Assembly (NCBI GenBank): GCA_003486025.1 | Contig: DNHA01000093.1 | Coordinates: forward strand, 1,586 to 10,190 | DNA: 8,605 nucleotides | Reading direction: 5' to 3' | DNA from: Micrococcaceae bacterium | Lineage (GTDB): Bacteria; Actinomycetota; Actinomycetes; Actinomycetales; Micrococcaceae | Shown: piece after piece, positions 1 through 6,716 of the stretch | How the letters are laid out: each line of letters begins with the position of its first letter | Numbering within the stretch: position 1 is the stretch's first letter | Translations under genes and position numbers: made by a program | Notes under the pieces: model-generated | What the model saw: only the letters and a program-made list of their open reading frames with translations | What the model was told of the DNA's origin: nothing | Database searches by the model: none

Positions 1-815
1 GGTCAGTTGCTGTGAACAACAAGGAACTCGCCAACGTGTCGGATACGGATTTGCGCACTGCGAGACGACGCATCGGCATGGTCTTCCAGCACGCGAACCT
101 CATGGATTCGCGCACCACAGCTCAAAACGTGGCCTTCCCTCTGGAATTGATCGGCACTCCCAAGTCAACGATCAACGAGAAAGTTTCAGCTCTTCTGGAA
201 CTTGTGGGCCTGACCAACTTTGCTGATGCGTACCCCTCGCAGCTTTCCGGCGGTCAGCGCCAACGTGTAGGCATTGCCCGCGCATTGGCCACCGATCCCG
301 ATGTGCTGCTCTGCGACGAGCCGACCAGCGCGCTGGATCCGCAGACTACCGATGAAATTCTTGAGCTTGTCAAAGAACTGCGCAACCGCCTGAACATCAC
401 CGTCTTGATCATTACCCACGAGATGCACGTAGTGAAGCAGGCCTGTGATTCGGTGTCCCTTCTTGAAGCCGGCAAAATCGTTGAGCACGGCGATATTGAA
501 GCTGTCATTACGAACCCTTCAGGACGTTTGGCTGCAACGCTGCTTCCACTTCCAGGCGACGCGCCACAGGTCGAGGGTGCCGGACCGGTGGTAGATCTGC
601 TCTACACCGGTGATCAGGCGACCGAACCTGTCATCTCTGGCATTGCGCGTAAATTCAACACCGACGTCAACGTTCTGGCGGGCTCCGTTGAGCACCTGGG
701 CGATCAGCAGTTCGCTCACCTGCGCGTGCAGTTTGCTCCGGACGCAGATCTTGGCGCCATCGTGGAATATCTGAAGTCTGCCGGCATCGCAGTGACCGTG
801 AAGGAGGCCAAGTAA
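1..815 (+). CDS. metN: Methionine import ATP-binding protein MetN (5' partial)
   Basis: This is the ATPase subunit of the methionine ABC importer; it sits on the cytoplasmic face of the membrane and powers MetI. The reading frame is open from base 3 and the gene begins left of the window. A GTG at 12 could be read as a start, but the preceding codons (Ser-Val-Ala) fit the family's conserved stretch just before the Q-loop, so it is internal. By comparison with E. coli MetN (343 aa), about 60 residues including the Walker A loop are missing. Numbering from the GTG, I see the Q-loop (VFQH, 24-27), the signature LSGGQ (78-82), Walker B LLCDEP (99-104), the D-loop SALD (106-109) and the switch His136. 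Residues about 190-267 form the C-terminal NIL domain, which in E. coli binds methionine and inhibits transport when the cell is replete. metI follows after 3 bases. Any promoter or methionine-responsive leader would lie outside the window. Confidence 0.95.
   Translation, partial: SVAVNNKELANVSDTDLRTARRRIGMVFQHANLMDSRTTAQNVAFPLELIGTPKSTINEKVSALLELVGLTNFADAYPSQLSGGQRQRVGIARALATDPDVLLCDEPTSALDPQTTDEILELVKELRNRLNITVLIITHEMHVVKQACDSVSLLEAGKIVEHGDIEAVITNPSGRLAATLLPLPGDAPQVEGAGPVVDLLYTGDQATEPVISGIARKFNTDVNVLAGSVEHLGDQQFAHLRVQFAPDADLGAIVEYLKSAGIAVTVKEAK
801..807 (+). promoter_or_regulatory. Ribosome binding site of metI, inside metN
   Basis: AAGGAGG lies 11 bases before the metI ATG (819) and within the last codons of metN, ahead of the metN TAA at 813-815. 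It fixes the metI start and suggests that the two proteins are translated in a coupled way. Confidence 0.75.
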
Positions 816-818
816 GCT

Positions 819-1499
819 ATGGATTTCTTCACTGAACTCTTGAACAACCCAGGCATCACCAGGGCTATGTGGCCGGCCACTGTAGAAACCCTGCAGATGG
901 TAGTGATTGCGACAGTCTTCACCATTGTCATCGGTCTGCCACTGGGAATTCTGCTGCATAACACCGGCAAGGGTGGACTGCTACCCATCCGTTGGCTGAA
1001 CGTGGTGCTTTCGGGCATCATCGTCAACATCACCCGTTCGATTCCGTTCGCCATCTTGATGGTGGCGCTGATTCCCCTGGCCAAGGCCATCACCGGGGAG
1101 TCACTAGGCCCGGTGGCAGCGTCCGTGTCATTGACCATCGGCACGGTTCCCTTCTTTGCTCGACTTGTTGAAACCGCGCTGCGTGATGTTTCAACCGGCA
1201 AGGTTGATGCGGCATTGGTGATGGGATCGACCAAGATGCAGGTTATCCGCAAAGTCTTGGTACCCGAAGCGTTGCCGGGACTTATCGCCGCACTGACTAC
1301 CACCGTGGTCACGCTCATCGGATATTCGGCAATGGCCGGACTCGTCGGCGGCGGTGGCCTGGGCCGGCTGGCTTACAACTACGGCTTCCAGCGCTACGAC
1401 ATGGGAATCATGTTGGTCACCATGGTCATCATCCTCATCATGGTCCAAATCGTACAGATTGTTGGCGACATCGTCGCTCGCAAGATCGATCACCGTTAG
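819..1499 (+). CDS. metI: Methionine ABC transporter permease MetI
   Basis: This is the integral membrane subunit of the methionine importer; two copies form the channel and dock on two MetN subunits. The protein has 226 aa, close to the usual 217 or so. Hydrophobic segments lie at about residues 24-46, 60-90, 95-115, 155-178 and 192-217, giving the five-helix layout expected for the family. The cytoplasmic EAA loop that contacts the ATPase is at about 131-154 (AALVMGS, then Pro149-Glu150-Ala151, then Gly154). The ATG at 819 has a strong ribosome binding site (AAGGAGG) inside the end of metN. The family assignment is firm because metN lies before it and metQ after it. That order (ATPase, permease, binding protein) is the standard metNIQ arrangement. 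Methionine as the substrate is inferred from MetN and MetQ rather than from this protein alone. Confidence 0.95.
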   Translation: MDFFTELLNNPGITRAMWPATVETLQMVVIATVFTIVIGLPLGILLHNTGKGGLLPIRWLNVVLSGIIVNITRSIPFAILMVALIPLAKAITGESLGPVAASVSLTIGTVPFFARLVETALRDVSTGKVDAALVMGSTKMQVIRKVLVPEALPGLIAALTTTVVTLIGYSAMAGLVGGGGLGRLAYNYGFQRYDMGIMLVTMVIILIMVQIVQIVGDIVARKIDHR

Positions 1500-1507
1500 A
1501 TAAATTT

Positions 1508-1579
1508 CCGTCGGTCACCCGACGGGCTTGGTCGGCAGCACTGCCATACCAAACCTCCCCTTTCGTTACCGGCAACGGT
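1508..1579 (+). other. Three tandem stem-loops in the metI-metQ spacer
   Basis: Three inverted repeats follow the metI stop. The first is CCGTCGG/CCGACGG at 1508-1514 and 1519-1525, a perfect 7-bp stem with a TCAC loop. The second is TTGGT-GGCA/TGCC-ACCAA at 1528-1552, a 9-bp stem interrupted by a small internal loop and closed by GCAC. The third is ACCG/CGGT at 1568-1579, closed by a GCAA (GNRA-type) tetraloop. None is followed by a T-run, so they do not look like full terminators. Such hairpins often protect upstream mRNA ends or reduce read-through. Whether they set the relative amounts of MetNI and MetQ is inference. I could not make out a promoter for metQ here. Confidence 0.5.
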
Positions 1580-1587
1580 TCGTACTC

Positions 1588-1593
1588 AAAGGA
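1588..1593 (+). promoter_or_regulatory. Ribosome binding site of metQ
   Basis: AAAGGA is centred about 14 bases before the ATG at 1605. It supports that start, which is confirmed by the lipoprotein signal beginning at the same codon. Confidence 0.6.
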
Positions 1594-1604
1594 AAACACT
1601 CACA

Positions 1605-2456
1605 ATGCGTACAAAGCTCGCACTTGCCATCACTGGTGTCGCTACTCTCTTTGCGGTGACCGCCTGCGGTAGCACCGGATCGGCCGAACCATCGGCGGCA
1701 CCAAGCCTCGACCCAGCAAACCCGGTAGTCGTCAAGGTCGGCGCAAGCCCGGTCCCGCACGCCCAGATTCTCGAATTCATCGATGAGAACTTGGCTAAGG
1801 ATGCCGGCATCGATCTGGAAATTCAGGAAATCGATGACTACCAGACGCCAAATATTGCTCTGGCCGATGGCACCATCGATGCCAACTACTTCCAGACCGA
1901 GGCGTACCTGGCGCAGCAGGTTGCCGACAAGGGTTACGAATTCGAACACGGCAAGGGCGTCCACCTGGAGCCGTTGACCGTGTTCTCCAAGAATTTCGAC
2001 AAGCCTGAAGACGTCACCGAAGGTGCCAGCGTACTGTTGAATAACGACCCGGTGAACCAGCTTCGCGGGCTGCGCGTGCTGGAAAGCGTCGGACTGCTTT
2101 CGGGTCTCACCGACGATGATTCAGCCCTGACCCTCGACGGCGACGATACTAAGAACCCGAAGAAGCTCACTTTCAAAGAAGTGAACTCGGAGCAGGTTCC
2201 AAAGTTCTACGCTGAAGATGACAACATCGGACTGGCAGTGATCAACGGAAACTACATCGTCCAGGCCAAGCTGAACCTGGATGAAGTACTCGCGCAGGAG
2301 TCCTCCCAGGACAACCCGAACTCGAACTTCCTGACCTGGCGTGCCGGCGAGGAAACTCCAGCCATTGCCAAGCTTGACGAACTGCTGCACTCCGAGGAAG
2401 TAGCCGCATACATCAAGAAGACCTGGACCGACGGAAGCGTTATCCCCGCTTCATAA
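1605..2456 (+). CDS. metQ: Methionine-binding lipoprotein MetQ (NlpA family)
   Basis: This is the extracellular substrate-binding subunit, lipid-anchored to the outer face of the membrane, which hands methionine to MetI. The protein has 283 aa (E. coli MetQ has 271). A type II signal peptide is clear: positive start (Arg2, Lys4), a hydrophobic core at 5-17 and the lipobox VTAC ending at Cys21. A Ser/Ala/Pro-rich linker follows to about residue 40. NlpA-family landmarks are VKVGASPVPHAQIL (43-56), DDYQTPNIALADG then DANYFQ (77-97), NNDPVNQ (146-152) and AVINGNYIVQA (211-221). The NNDPVN stretch differs slightly from the more usual PNDPTN form. The gene is last in the operon and followed by a strong terminator. 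Family members bind L- or D-methionine and sometimes methionine sulfoxide; the exact preference cannot be read from the sequence. Confidence 0.95.
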   Translation: MRTKLALAITGVATLFAVTACGSTGSAEPSAAPSLDPANPVVVKVGASPVPHAQILEFIDENLAKDAGIDLEIQEIDDYQTPNIALADGTIDANYFQTEAYLAQQVADKGYEFEHGKGVHLEPLTVFSKNFDKPEDVTEGASVLLNNDPVNQLRGLRVLESVGLLSGLTDDDSALTLDGDDTKNPKKLTFKEVNSEQVPKFYAEDDNIGLAVINGNYIVQAKLNLDEVLAQESSQDNPNSNFLTWRAGEETPAIAKLDELLHSEEVAAYIKKTWTDGSVIPAS

Positions 2457-2474
2457 GGACTCCACACAGCTATA

Positions 2475-2520
2475 CGCAGCGCTCCTTTGCCCCTTGGGCA
2501 GAGGAGCGCTGCGTTGTTTA
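2475..2520 (+). terminator. Rho-independent terminator after metQ, between convergent genes
   Basis: A perfect 12-bp GC-rich stem (2475-2486 with 2502-2513) continues through a T-G pair and a further 5 bp (TGCCC/GGGCA) to a 3-base loop at 2493-2495. TTGTTTA follows on the plus strand. It lies 18 bases after the metQ stop and ends 3 bases before the stop of the converging amidohydrolase. The minus-strand side has no T-run, so it should work best for the metNIQ transcript. It may still form in the opposing mRNA. Confidence 0.88.
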
Positions 2521-2523
2521 ATC

Positions 2524-3456
2524 TCACGAAGCTCCTGAAGAAGCTGCGTCTCCAGACAAACCAAGGAGTCTGGCTCCGTTCTCCCAAAGCACCGCTCTGA
2601 GCCAGGTTCTCCCAAGTCCCAATCTGGCTAGAGCCTGGATCTGGTGGGCATAGGCATAAGGAATGTTCGGGTAATCCGAGCCGAGAATGATCTTGTCCTG
2701 CAAGGCCGGCAAGCGGCCGATATAGCTTTCTGGCATCGGCGCAAATCCATTGGTGAAGTCGGTACCTACCATGGTGGTATCTAAATGTACGCCCACAAAT
2801 TCCTCGGCTAAATCCGCAAACTCGTGGTACTCAGGCATGCCCATATGCGCAATCACCAGCACCAACTCGGGGAATTTCTCCATGAGCCGGCGCACATGCT
2901 GCGGACCGGTGAAACTGCCGTCGAGCGGTGCGGATCCGGCGTGGATTACCACCGGGATCTGCGCCTGTTCAAGCGCTTTCCATGCTTCATCCAGTCGCAC
3001 ATCATCCGGTGCGAAGCCACCGACCTGGATATGAAGTTTAAATAGTTGTGCTCCAGCATCGATGGCCTCTTGGACATAGCTGCCAACTCCAGGTTCCGGG
3101 TAGAACGTGGCACAGTGCAAGGCTCCGCAAACGCGAGTACTGAAGTCTTGAGCCCATTCATTGAGCCACGTAGCCATGCCTGCCTTATGCGCGTAGGACA
3201 ACGCAGGAATCGCCGCTACGCCCATCGAGCGAAGCCGCTTGATGCGCGCTTGCTCATCCATGCGATACGTAATGGGCCATGGACGTCCATAACTTTGTTC
3301 TGCCTGATCAAAGTACGCCCAGACTTTCTGCAACATGGGTTCTGGGAGGAAATGCACGTGAATATCGGCGAGGCCTGGAATACCGAGATACTCCAAGAAT
3401 TCGGGGATCTGTTGATCCGATTCTGGAACCAGATGCTCCGAGACCCGCTCTGACAT
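2524..3456 (-). CDS. Amidohydrolase family protein (ACMSD-like), substrate unknown
   Basis: This is a predicted metal-dependent hydrolase or decarboxylase of the Amidohydrolase_2 type, the (beta/alpha)8-barrel group that includes ACMSD. It has 310 aa and no signal peptide, so it is probably cytoplasmic. Candidate metal ligands and catalytic residues are all present in the expected order: His33-x-His35 in ADIHVHF, Lys140 and His142 in FKLHIQVGGF, His172 in VVIHAGS, His204 in VIAHMG and Asp261 in LGSDYPN. It is therefore likely to be active. The ATG at 3456 is chosen because GAGGAA (3463-3468) lies 6 bases ahead of it. It stands alone between the met and heme operons, downstream of the hemL terminator, so it probably has its own promoter. 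The last residues are Ser/Ala-rich. The family covers decarboxylases, lactonases and hydrolases, and I cannot assign a substrate. Neither neighbouring operon suggests one. Confidence 0.85.
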   Translation of the reverse strand: MSERVSEHLVPESDQQIPEFLEYLGIPGLADIHVHFLPEPMLQKVWAYFDQAEQSYGRPWPITYRMDEQARIKRLRSMGVAAIPALSYAHKAGMATWLNEWAQDFSTRVCGALHCATFYPEPGVGSYVQEAIDAGAQLFKLHIQVGGFAPDDVRLDEAWKALEQAQIPVVIHAGSAPLDGSFTGPQHVRRLMEKFPELVLVIAHMGMPEYHEFADLAEEFVGVHLDTTMVGTDFTNGFAPMPESYIGRLPALQDKIILGSDYPNIPYAYAHQIQALARLGLGRTWLRAVLWENGARLLGLSGDAASSGAS

Positions 3457-3547
3457 AAGTCGTTCCTCATCTTCCTTGCATTCATTGATCTTCTAGCCAA
3501 GCTATCAAGTTCGACTCTGCAAGTCCTCCTTGAATTCTTCGGGGCGT
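3457..3547 (-). promoter_or_regulatory. Leader of the amidohydrolase gene with its ribosome binding site
   Basis: These 91 bases lie between the hemL terminator and the amidohydrolase start. GAGGAA at 3463-3468 is the ribosome binding site. A perfect AAGGAGG also occurs on the minus strand at 3525-3531 but has no suitably spaced start codon: the nearest, a TTG 2 bases on, gives only five codons. A promoter is expected here because of the strong terminator just upstream, but I could not pick out a convincing -35/-10 pair. Confidence 0.4.
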
Positions 3548-3596
3548 AAAAAACCGAGGTACCGGCTTCCTCATTGTGGGAAGCCGGTACCTCGGT
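3548..3596 (-). terminator. Rho-independent terminator of the heme operon, after hemL
   Basis: Read on the minus strand, a perfect 18-bp stem (3579-3596 with 3553-3570) and an 8-base loop (3571-3578) are followed by a run of six T (3553-3548, the first within the stem). It begins 9 bases past the hemL stop. This is a strong intrinsic terminator and marks the 3' end of the heme operon. Confidence 0.95.
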
Positions 3597-3605
3597 AATG
3601 AGGAG

Positions 3606-4913
3606 TTAGGCGGTAGCTGCAGCGGCAGCCTGCGCAGCCGCCGGCAGTGCTGCGAAGATCTTCTCCATTGCCGCATCATCATGCGCTGCAGACAGGAACC
3701 AAGCCTCGAACACACTCGGTGGCAGGTAAATGCCTGACTCAAGCATCGAGTGGAAGAACGGTGCGTAGCGGAAGACTTCCTGAGCCTGTGCATCCGCGTA
3801 GTTATGCACGCCCTTGGCCGAGGTGCCAAATGCTACCGAGAACAATGAACCCGCGCGCTGGATCGAGTGGTCCACCCCTGCCGCGTTGAAAGCTTCGCTG
3901 AGCTTCGCCTGCAGGGCGGTGGACTGCTTGAGAATGTGAGCGTAAACCTCATCGGTGGCGTGAGTCAGCTGAGCGATACCGGCAGCCATCGCTACCGGGT
4001 TACCCGAAAGCGTGCCAGCCTGATATACCGGACCCAACGGAGCCAGATAGTCCATGACATCGGCACGGCCGCCTAAGGCAGCGGTTGGGAGGCCACCGCC
4101 GATGACCTTGCCGAAGGTGTACAGGTCCGCATTCCAGCCTTCATCCTTGCCGCTCAGGCCCCAGTAACCGGACGATGATGCGCGGAAGCCGGTGAGGACT
4201 TCGTCAAGGATCAGCAGTGCGCCGTATTTGGCGGTGGTTTCCTTGAGGAACTTGTTATAGCCTGCCTCCGGGGTGACTACGCCCATATTGCACGGTGCCG
4301 ATTCGGTGATCACGGCGGCAATATTTGCCCCGTGCTCGGCGAATGCGGCTTCAACCGCTGCCCGGTCGTTATAAGGCAGCACGAGAGTTTCGGCCGCGGT
4401 TGCCGCGGTCACTCCGGCGGAGCCAGGCAGTGCCAAGGTGGCAACGCCCGAGCCGGCATCGGCCAACAAGCTATCGAGGTGGCCATGGTAGCAACCGGCG
4501 AACTTGATGATCAGCTCGCGGCCGGTGAAGCCACGGGCCAAACGCACCGCGGTCATGGTCGCTTCGGTACCAGTGGAGACCATGCGTACCCGGTCCACAC
4601 CTCCGACTCGATCCTTGATCAGCTTGCCAAGCTTGGCCTCATCCGGGGTGGATGCGCCAAAGGACAGCCCGCGGTCAACAGCAGCGTGAACCGCCGACTG
4701 GATTTCGGGGTGAGCGTGGCCCAGCAGTGCTGGACCCCAGGAGCAGACGAGGTCAACATATTCTTTGCCGTCTGCGTCGGTCAGGTAAGCGCCCTTGGCG
4801 CCGACCATGAATGGGGGCACCCCACCAACGGAGCCGAAGGCGCGAACTGGCGAGTTCACGCCACCGGGCATGACTTCTTGAGCCTCGGCGAAAAGCCTCT
4901 CGGAATTCGACAT
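3606..4913 (-). CDS. hemL: Glutamate-1-semialdehyde 2,1-aminomutase
   Basis: This PLP enzyme of the cytoplasm converts glutamate-1-semialdehyde to 5-aminolevulinate, the second step of the C5 heme route. The protein has 435 aa (E. coli HemL has 426). The class III aminotransferase fold is clear: the N-terminal [11 protein letters not shown] (16-26), the cofactor phosphate region STGTEATM (113-120), CYHGHLD (141-147), [10 protein letters not shown] with Asp237 for the pyridine nitrogen, and [10 protein letters not shown] with the PLP lysine at Lys269. The GxNSPVR start separates it from other omega-aminotransferases. Residues 204-210 read ESAPCNM where many homologues have EPVAxNM; I believe related actinobacterial forms share this. 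The last dozen residues are almost all alanine. Its ATG directly follows the hemB TAA, with AAGGAAAG (4920-4927) inside hemB as the ribosome binding site. It is the last gene of the operon and is followed by a strong terminator. Its partner hemA is not in the window. Confidence 0.97.
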   Translation of the reverse strand: MSNSERLFAEAQEVMPGGVNSPVRAFGSVGGVPPFMVGAKGAYLTDADGKEYVDLVCSWGPALLGHAHPEIQSAVHAAVDRGLSFGASTPDEAKLGKLIKDRVGGVDRVRMVSTGTEATMTAVRLARGFTGRELIIKFAGCYHGHLDSLLADAGSGVATLALPGSAGVTAATAAETLVLPYNDRAAVEAAFAEHGANIAAVITESAPCNMGVVTPEAGYNKFLKETTAKYGALLILDEVLTGFRASSSGYWGLSGKDEGWNADLYTFGKVIGGGLPTAALGGRADVMDYLAPLGPVYQAGTLSGNPVAMAAGIAQLTHATDEVYAHILKQSTALQAKLSEAFNAAGVDHSIQRAGSLFSVAFGTSAKGVHNYADAQAQEVFRYAPFFHSMLESGIYLPPSVFEAWFLSAAHDDAAMEKIFAALPAAAQAAAAATA

Positions 4914-4927
4914 TTATTTCTTTCCTT
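4914..4927 (-). promoter_or_regulatory. hemB-hemL junction with embedded ribosome binding site
   Basis: The hemB stop TAA (4916-4914) is followed at once by the hemL ATG (4913-4911), giving TAAATG with no spacer. The ribosome binding site AAGGAAAG (4920-4927) lies in the last sense codons of hemB, 6 bases before the ATG. Ribosomes ending on hemB are well placed to restart on hemL. Confidence 0.75.
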
Positions 4928-5900
4928 CGTTCAACCAGCCAGCAACTTCGGCTGCATAATAGGTCAAGATCTGTTCGGCTCCCGCCCGGCGAATCGAGAG
5001 CAATGACTCCATCACGGAGGCCTTGCGGTCGATCCATCCATTGGCCGAGGCAGCTTCAATCATCGCGTATTCACCGGAGATCTGGTAAGCGGAGACCGGT
5101 ACCGGCGACATCTGCGCGATGTCCGAGACGATATCCAGGTAGCTCATGGCTGGTTTCACCATAACCATATCGGCACCTTCGGCAAGGTCCAGTTCGACCT
5201 CCAGCAGCGCCTCGCGGCGGTTCGAAGCGTCCATCTGGTAGGTACGGCGATCGCCTTGCAACTGCGAATCGACGGCTTCACGGAATGGTCCGTAGAAGGC
5301 GCTGGCGTACTTTGCCGCGTAGGCCAGTACCGCAACATCTTCTTTGCCGGCCTGGTCCAGGGCCTCGCGGATGACGGCGATCTGCCCGTCCATCATTCCC
5401 GATGGGCCGAGGATATGCGCGCCGGCTTCAGCCTGCATCACTGCCATTTCGGCGTAGATTTCCAGGGTGCGGTCATTGTCCACCGCGCCCTTCTCATCAA
5501 GCACGCCGCAGTGTCCATGGGAGGTAAATTCGTCCAGGCAGACATCGGACATGATCACTAATTCATCGCCAACCTCTTCGCGGACGGCGGCGATGCCCCG
5601 ATTCAAAATACCTTTCGGGTCGATCCCGGCGCTGCCGGTCTCGTCTCGATGCTCGGGGATGCCAAAGAGCATAATGCCGCCCAAGCCGCGCTGCGCTGCA
5701 TCTGCCGCGGCAGCCTTGAGCGAATCCATGGTGTGCTGCATGACGCCGGGCATGGAGGTGATCGGGTTCGGCTCGGTAAGTCCCTCACGGACAAAGGCAG
5801 GCAGGATCAGCTGCCTTGAGGAGAGCTCGAATTCTGCCACGAGTCGACGAACTGCGGGATTCTGCCGAAGCCGGCGAGGTCGGTGCTGAGGGAAACCCAT
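4914..5900 (-). CDS. hemB: Porphobilinogen synthase (delta-aminolevulinic acid dehydratase)
   Basis: This cytoplasmic enzyme condenses two 5-aminolevulinate molecules into porphobilinogen. The protein has 328 aa, normal for the family. Both Schiff-base lysines are present: Lys197 in [15 protein letters not shown] and Lys249 in [12 protein letters not shown]. The N-terminus ([18 protein letters not shown]) and SGEYAM (275-280) are also typical. The metal site reads [17 protein letters not shown]: Cys121 and Cys131 are kept, but the middle position is Asp123 rather than Cys. It thus lies between the three-cysteine zinc type and the cysteine-free DxALD type. The ATG at 5900 matches the conserved N-terminus. 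The sequence ahead of it has only a weak, purine-rich site (AGAAAG, 5908-5913), so expression may depend on translation of hemD, which ends 25 bases upstream. It abuts hemL with no gap. Confidence 0.97.
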   Translation of the reverse strand: MGFPQHRPRRLRQNPAVRRLVAEFELSSRQLILPAFVREGLTEPNPITSMPGVMQHTMDSLKAAAADAAQRGLGGIMLFGIPEHRDETGSAGIDPKGILNRGIAAVREEVGDELVIMSDVCLDEFTSHGHCGVLDEKGAVDNDRTLEIYAEMAVMQAEAGAHILGPSGMMDGQIAVIREALDQAGKEDVAVLAYAAKYASAFYGPFREAVDSQLQGDRRTYQMDASNRREALLEVELDLAEGADMVMVKPAMSYLDIVSDIAQMSPVPVSAYQISGEYAMIEAASANGWIDRKASVMESLLSIRRAGAEQILTYYAAEVAGWLNEGKK

Positions 5901-5925
5901 GTCACTTCTTTCTGGAATTGTTGAT

Positions 5926-6708
5926 TCACTTTTTGATTAGTTCTCGGGCCGCTGAGGCCAAACCCGTGGGTGTTGGTTCACCGGCAATCGCGTCCACTGG
6001 CAAACCCGCTTGCCGCAGGGCCTGCGCGGTGGGCTGGCCAATGGCAATGTTTTTCACGCGTTTGACCGGCAAGTCACCGGTCAGTTCAGCAAAACGCCGC
6101 ACGATGCTTGGTGCGCTGAAAACCACTAGGTCAAACCGGTCCAGGTGCGCGGCGATGTCCTGTGGTGCAAGCACTTGGGCCGCGGCCGGCACTTCGCTGC
6201 GGCGCAACGGTACTGCCCCGCTCGGTGCGGCAACGGTCTGGTAAGCCACAACCTCATCGAGTCGATGCCCGGCCAATCCTGCCGCAAGAGTCGAGCTGGC
6301 AAGATCCCCGTGTGGATAGAAGATGTTCTGTCCGGGGTCCAAGTGCCATTGCTCCACCATCCCGGCCGCGGATTGATCTGTGGGCACAAAATCCGAGGCG
6401 ACGCCCAAACGCTGCTTGGCTACCGCTGCGGTTTTTGTTCCGACCGAAGCAACCTTCAGTCCGTGTGGAAGTTGTTCACCATTGAGGATCGTAGCGATGA
6501 CTTCAACAGTATTCACCGAAGTGAGCACCAACCACTGGTACTCCCCCGCGGCTAATGCGTGGATCGAGCGGCGCAATTGACTCAGATCCTGCGGCCAGAC
6601 GGTTTCGATCAGCTGGGCAGAGAAACATCTGATTCCCAGCTTCTCGAATTCCCGCACGGTGGCGGCGGCCCGCGCCGCCTCACGCAAGATCAGTGCCTGA
6701 TAGCCCAT
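5926..6708 (-). CDS. hemD: Uroporphyrinogen-III synthase
   Basis: This enzyme closes hydroxymethylbilane into uroporphyrinogen III while inverting the D ring. The family is highly divergent in sequence, so position between hemC and hemB is strong support. The 260-aa protein is a single two-lobed domain without the methyltransferase fusion seen in some bacteria. Recognisable motifs are [10 protein letters not shown] (62-71), [16 protein letters not shown] (87-102), YPHGDLAS (131-138), [12 protein letters not shown] (195-206) and [15 protein letters not shown] (221-235), followed by the Pro-Thr-rich loop at 243-250. The ATG at 6708 lies 8 bases after the hemC stop. I see no clear ribosome binding site before it, so it probably relies on coupling to hemC. 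Its stop is 25 bases before hemB. Confidence 0.9.
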   Translation of the reverse strand: MGYQALILREAARAAATVREFEKLGIRCFSAQLIETVWPQDLSQLRRSIHALAAGEYQWLVLTSVNTVEVIATILNGEQLPHGLKVASVGTKTAAVAKQRLGVASDFVPTDQSAAGMVEQWHLDPGQNIFYPHGDLASSTLAAGLAGHRLDEVVAYQTVAAPSGAVPLRRSEVPAAAQVLAPQDIAAHLDRFDLVVFSAPSIVRRFAELTGDLPVKRVKNIAIGQPTAQALRQAGLPVDAIAGEPTPTGLASAARELIKK

Positions 6709-6716
6709 GTATCTGC

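Noticed and set aside
12..14. GTG as the start of metN
   Set aside because: The frame is open to the left edge and the codons before it fit the conserved MetN sequence; Walker A must lie upstream, so this is an internal valine.
716..1318. A 200-codon minus-strand open frame antisense to metN and metI
   Set aside because: It is a Ser/Thr/Ala-rich shadow of the confirmed plus-strand genes with no recognisable motif.
1508..1552. Intrinsic terminator between metI and metQ
   Set aside because: The hairpins are short and not followed by a T-run, and metQ belongs to the same transporter, so full termination here is unlikely.
3046..3453. A 135-codon plus-strand open frame opposite the amidohydrolase
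   Set aside because: The minus-strand frame carries all metal-ligand motifs of its family and is the real gene; the plus frame has no family features.
3457..3547. A sigma-70-type promoter for the amidohydrolase
   Set aside because: TTGCAG and TTGATA could be -35 elements, but no acceptable -10 lies at 16-18 bases; a promoter is expected but I cannot place it.
4332..5006. A 224-codon plus-strand open frame antisense to hemL and hemB
   Set aside because: It lies opposite two firmly identified genes, resembles no known protein, and is the kind of antisense frame GC-rich codon use produces.
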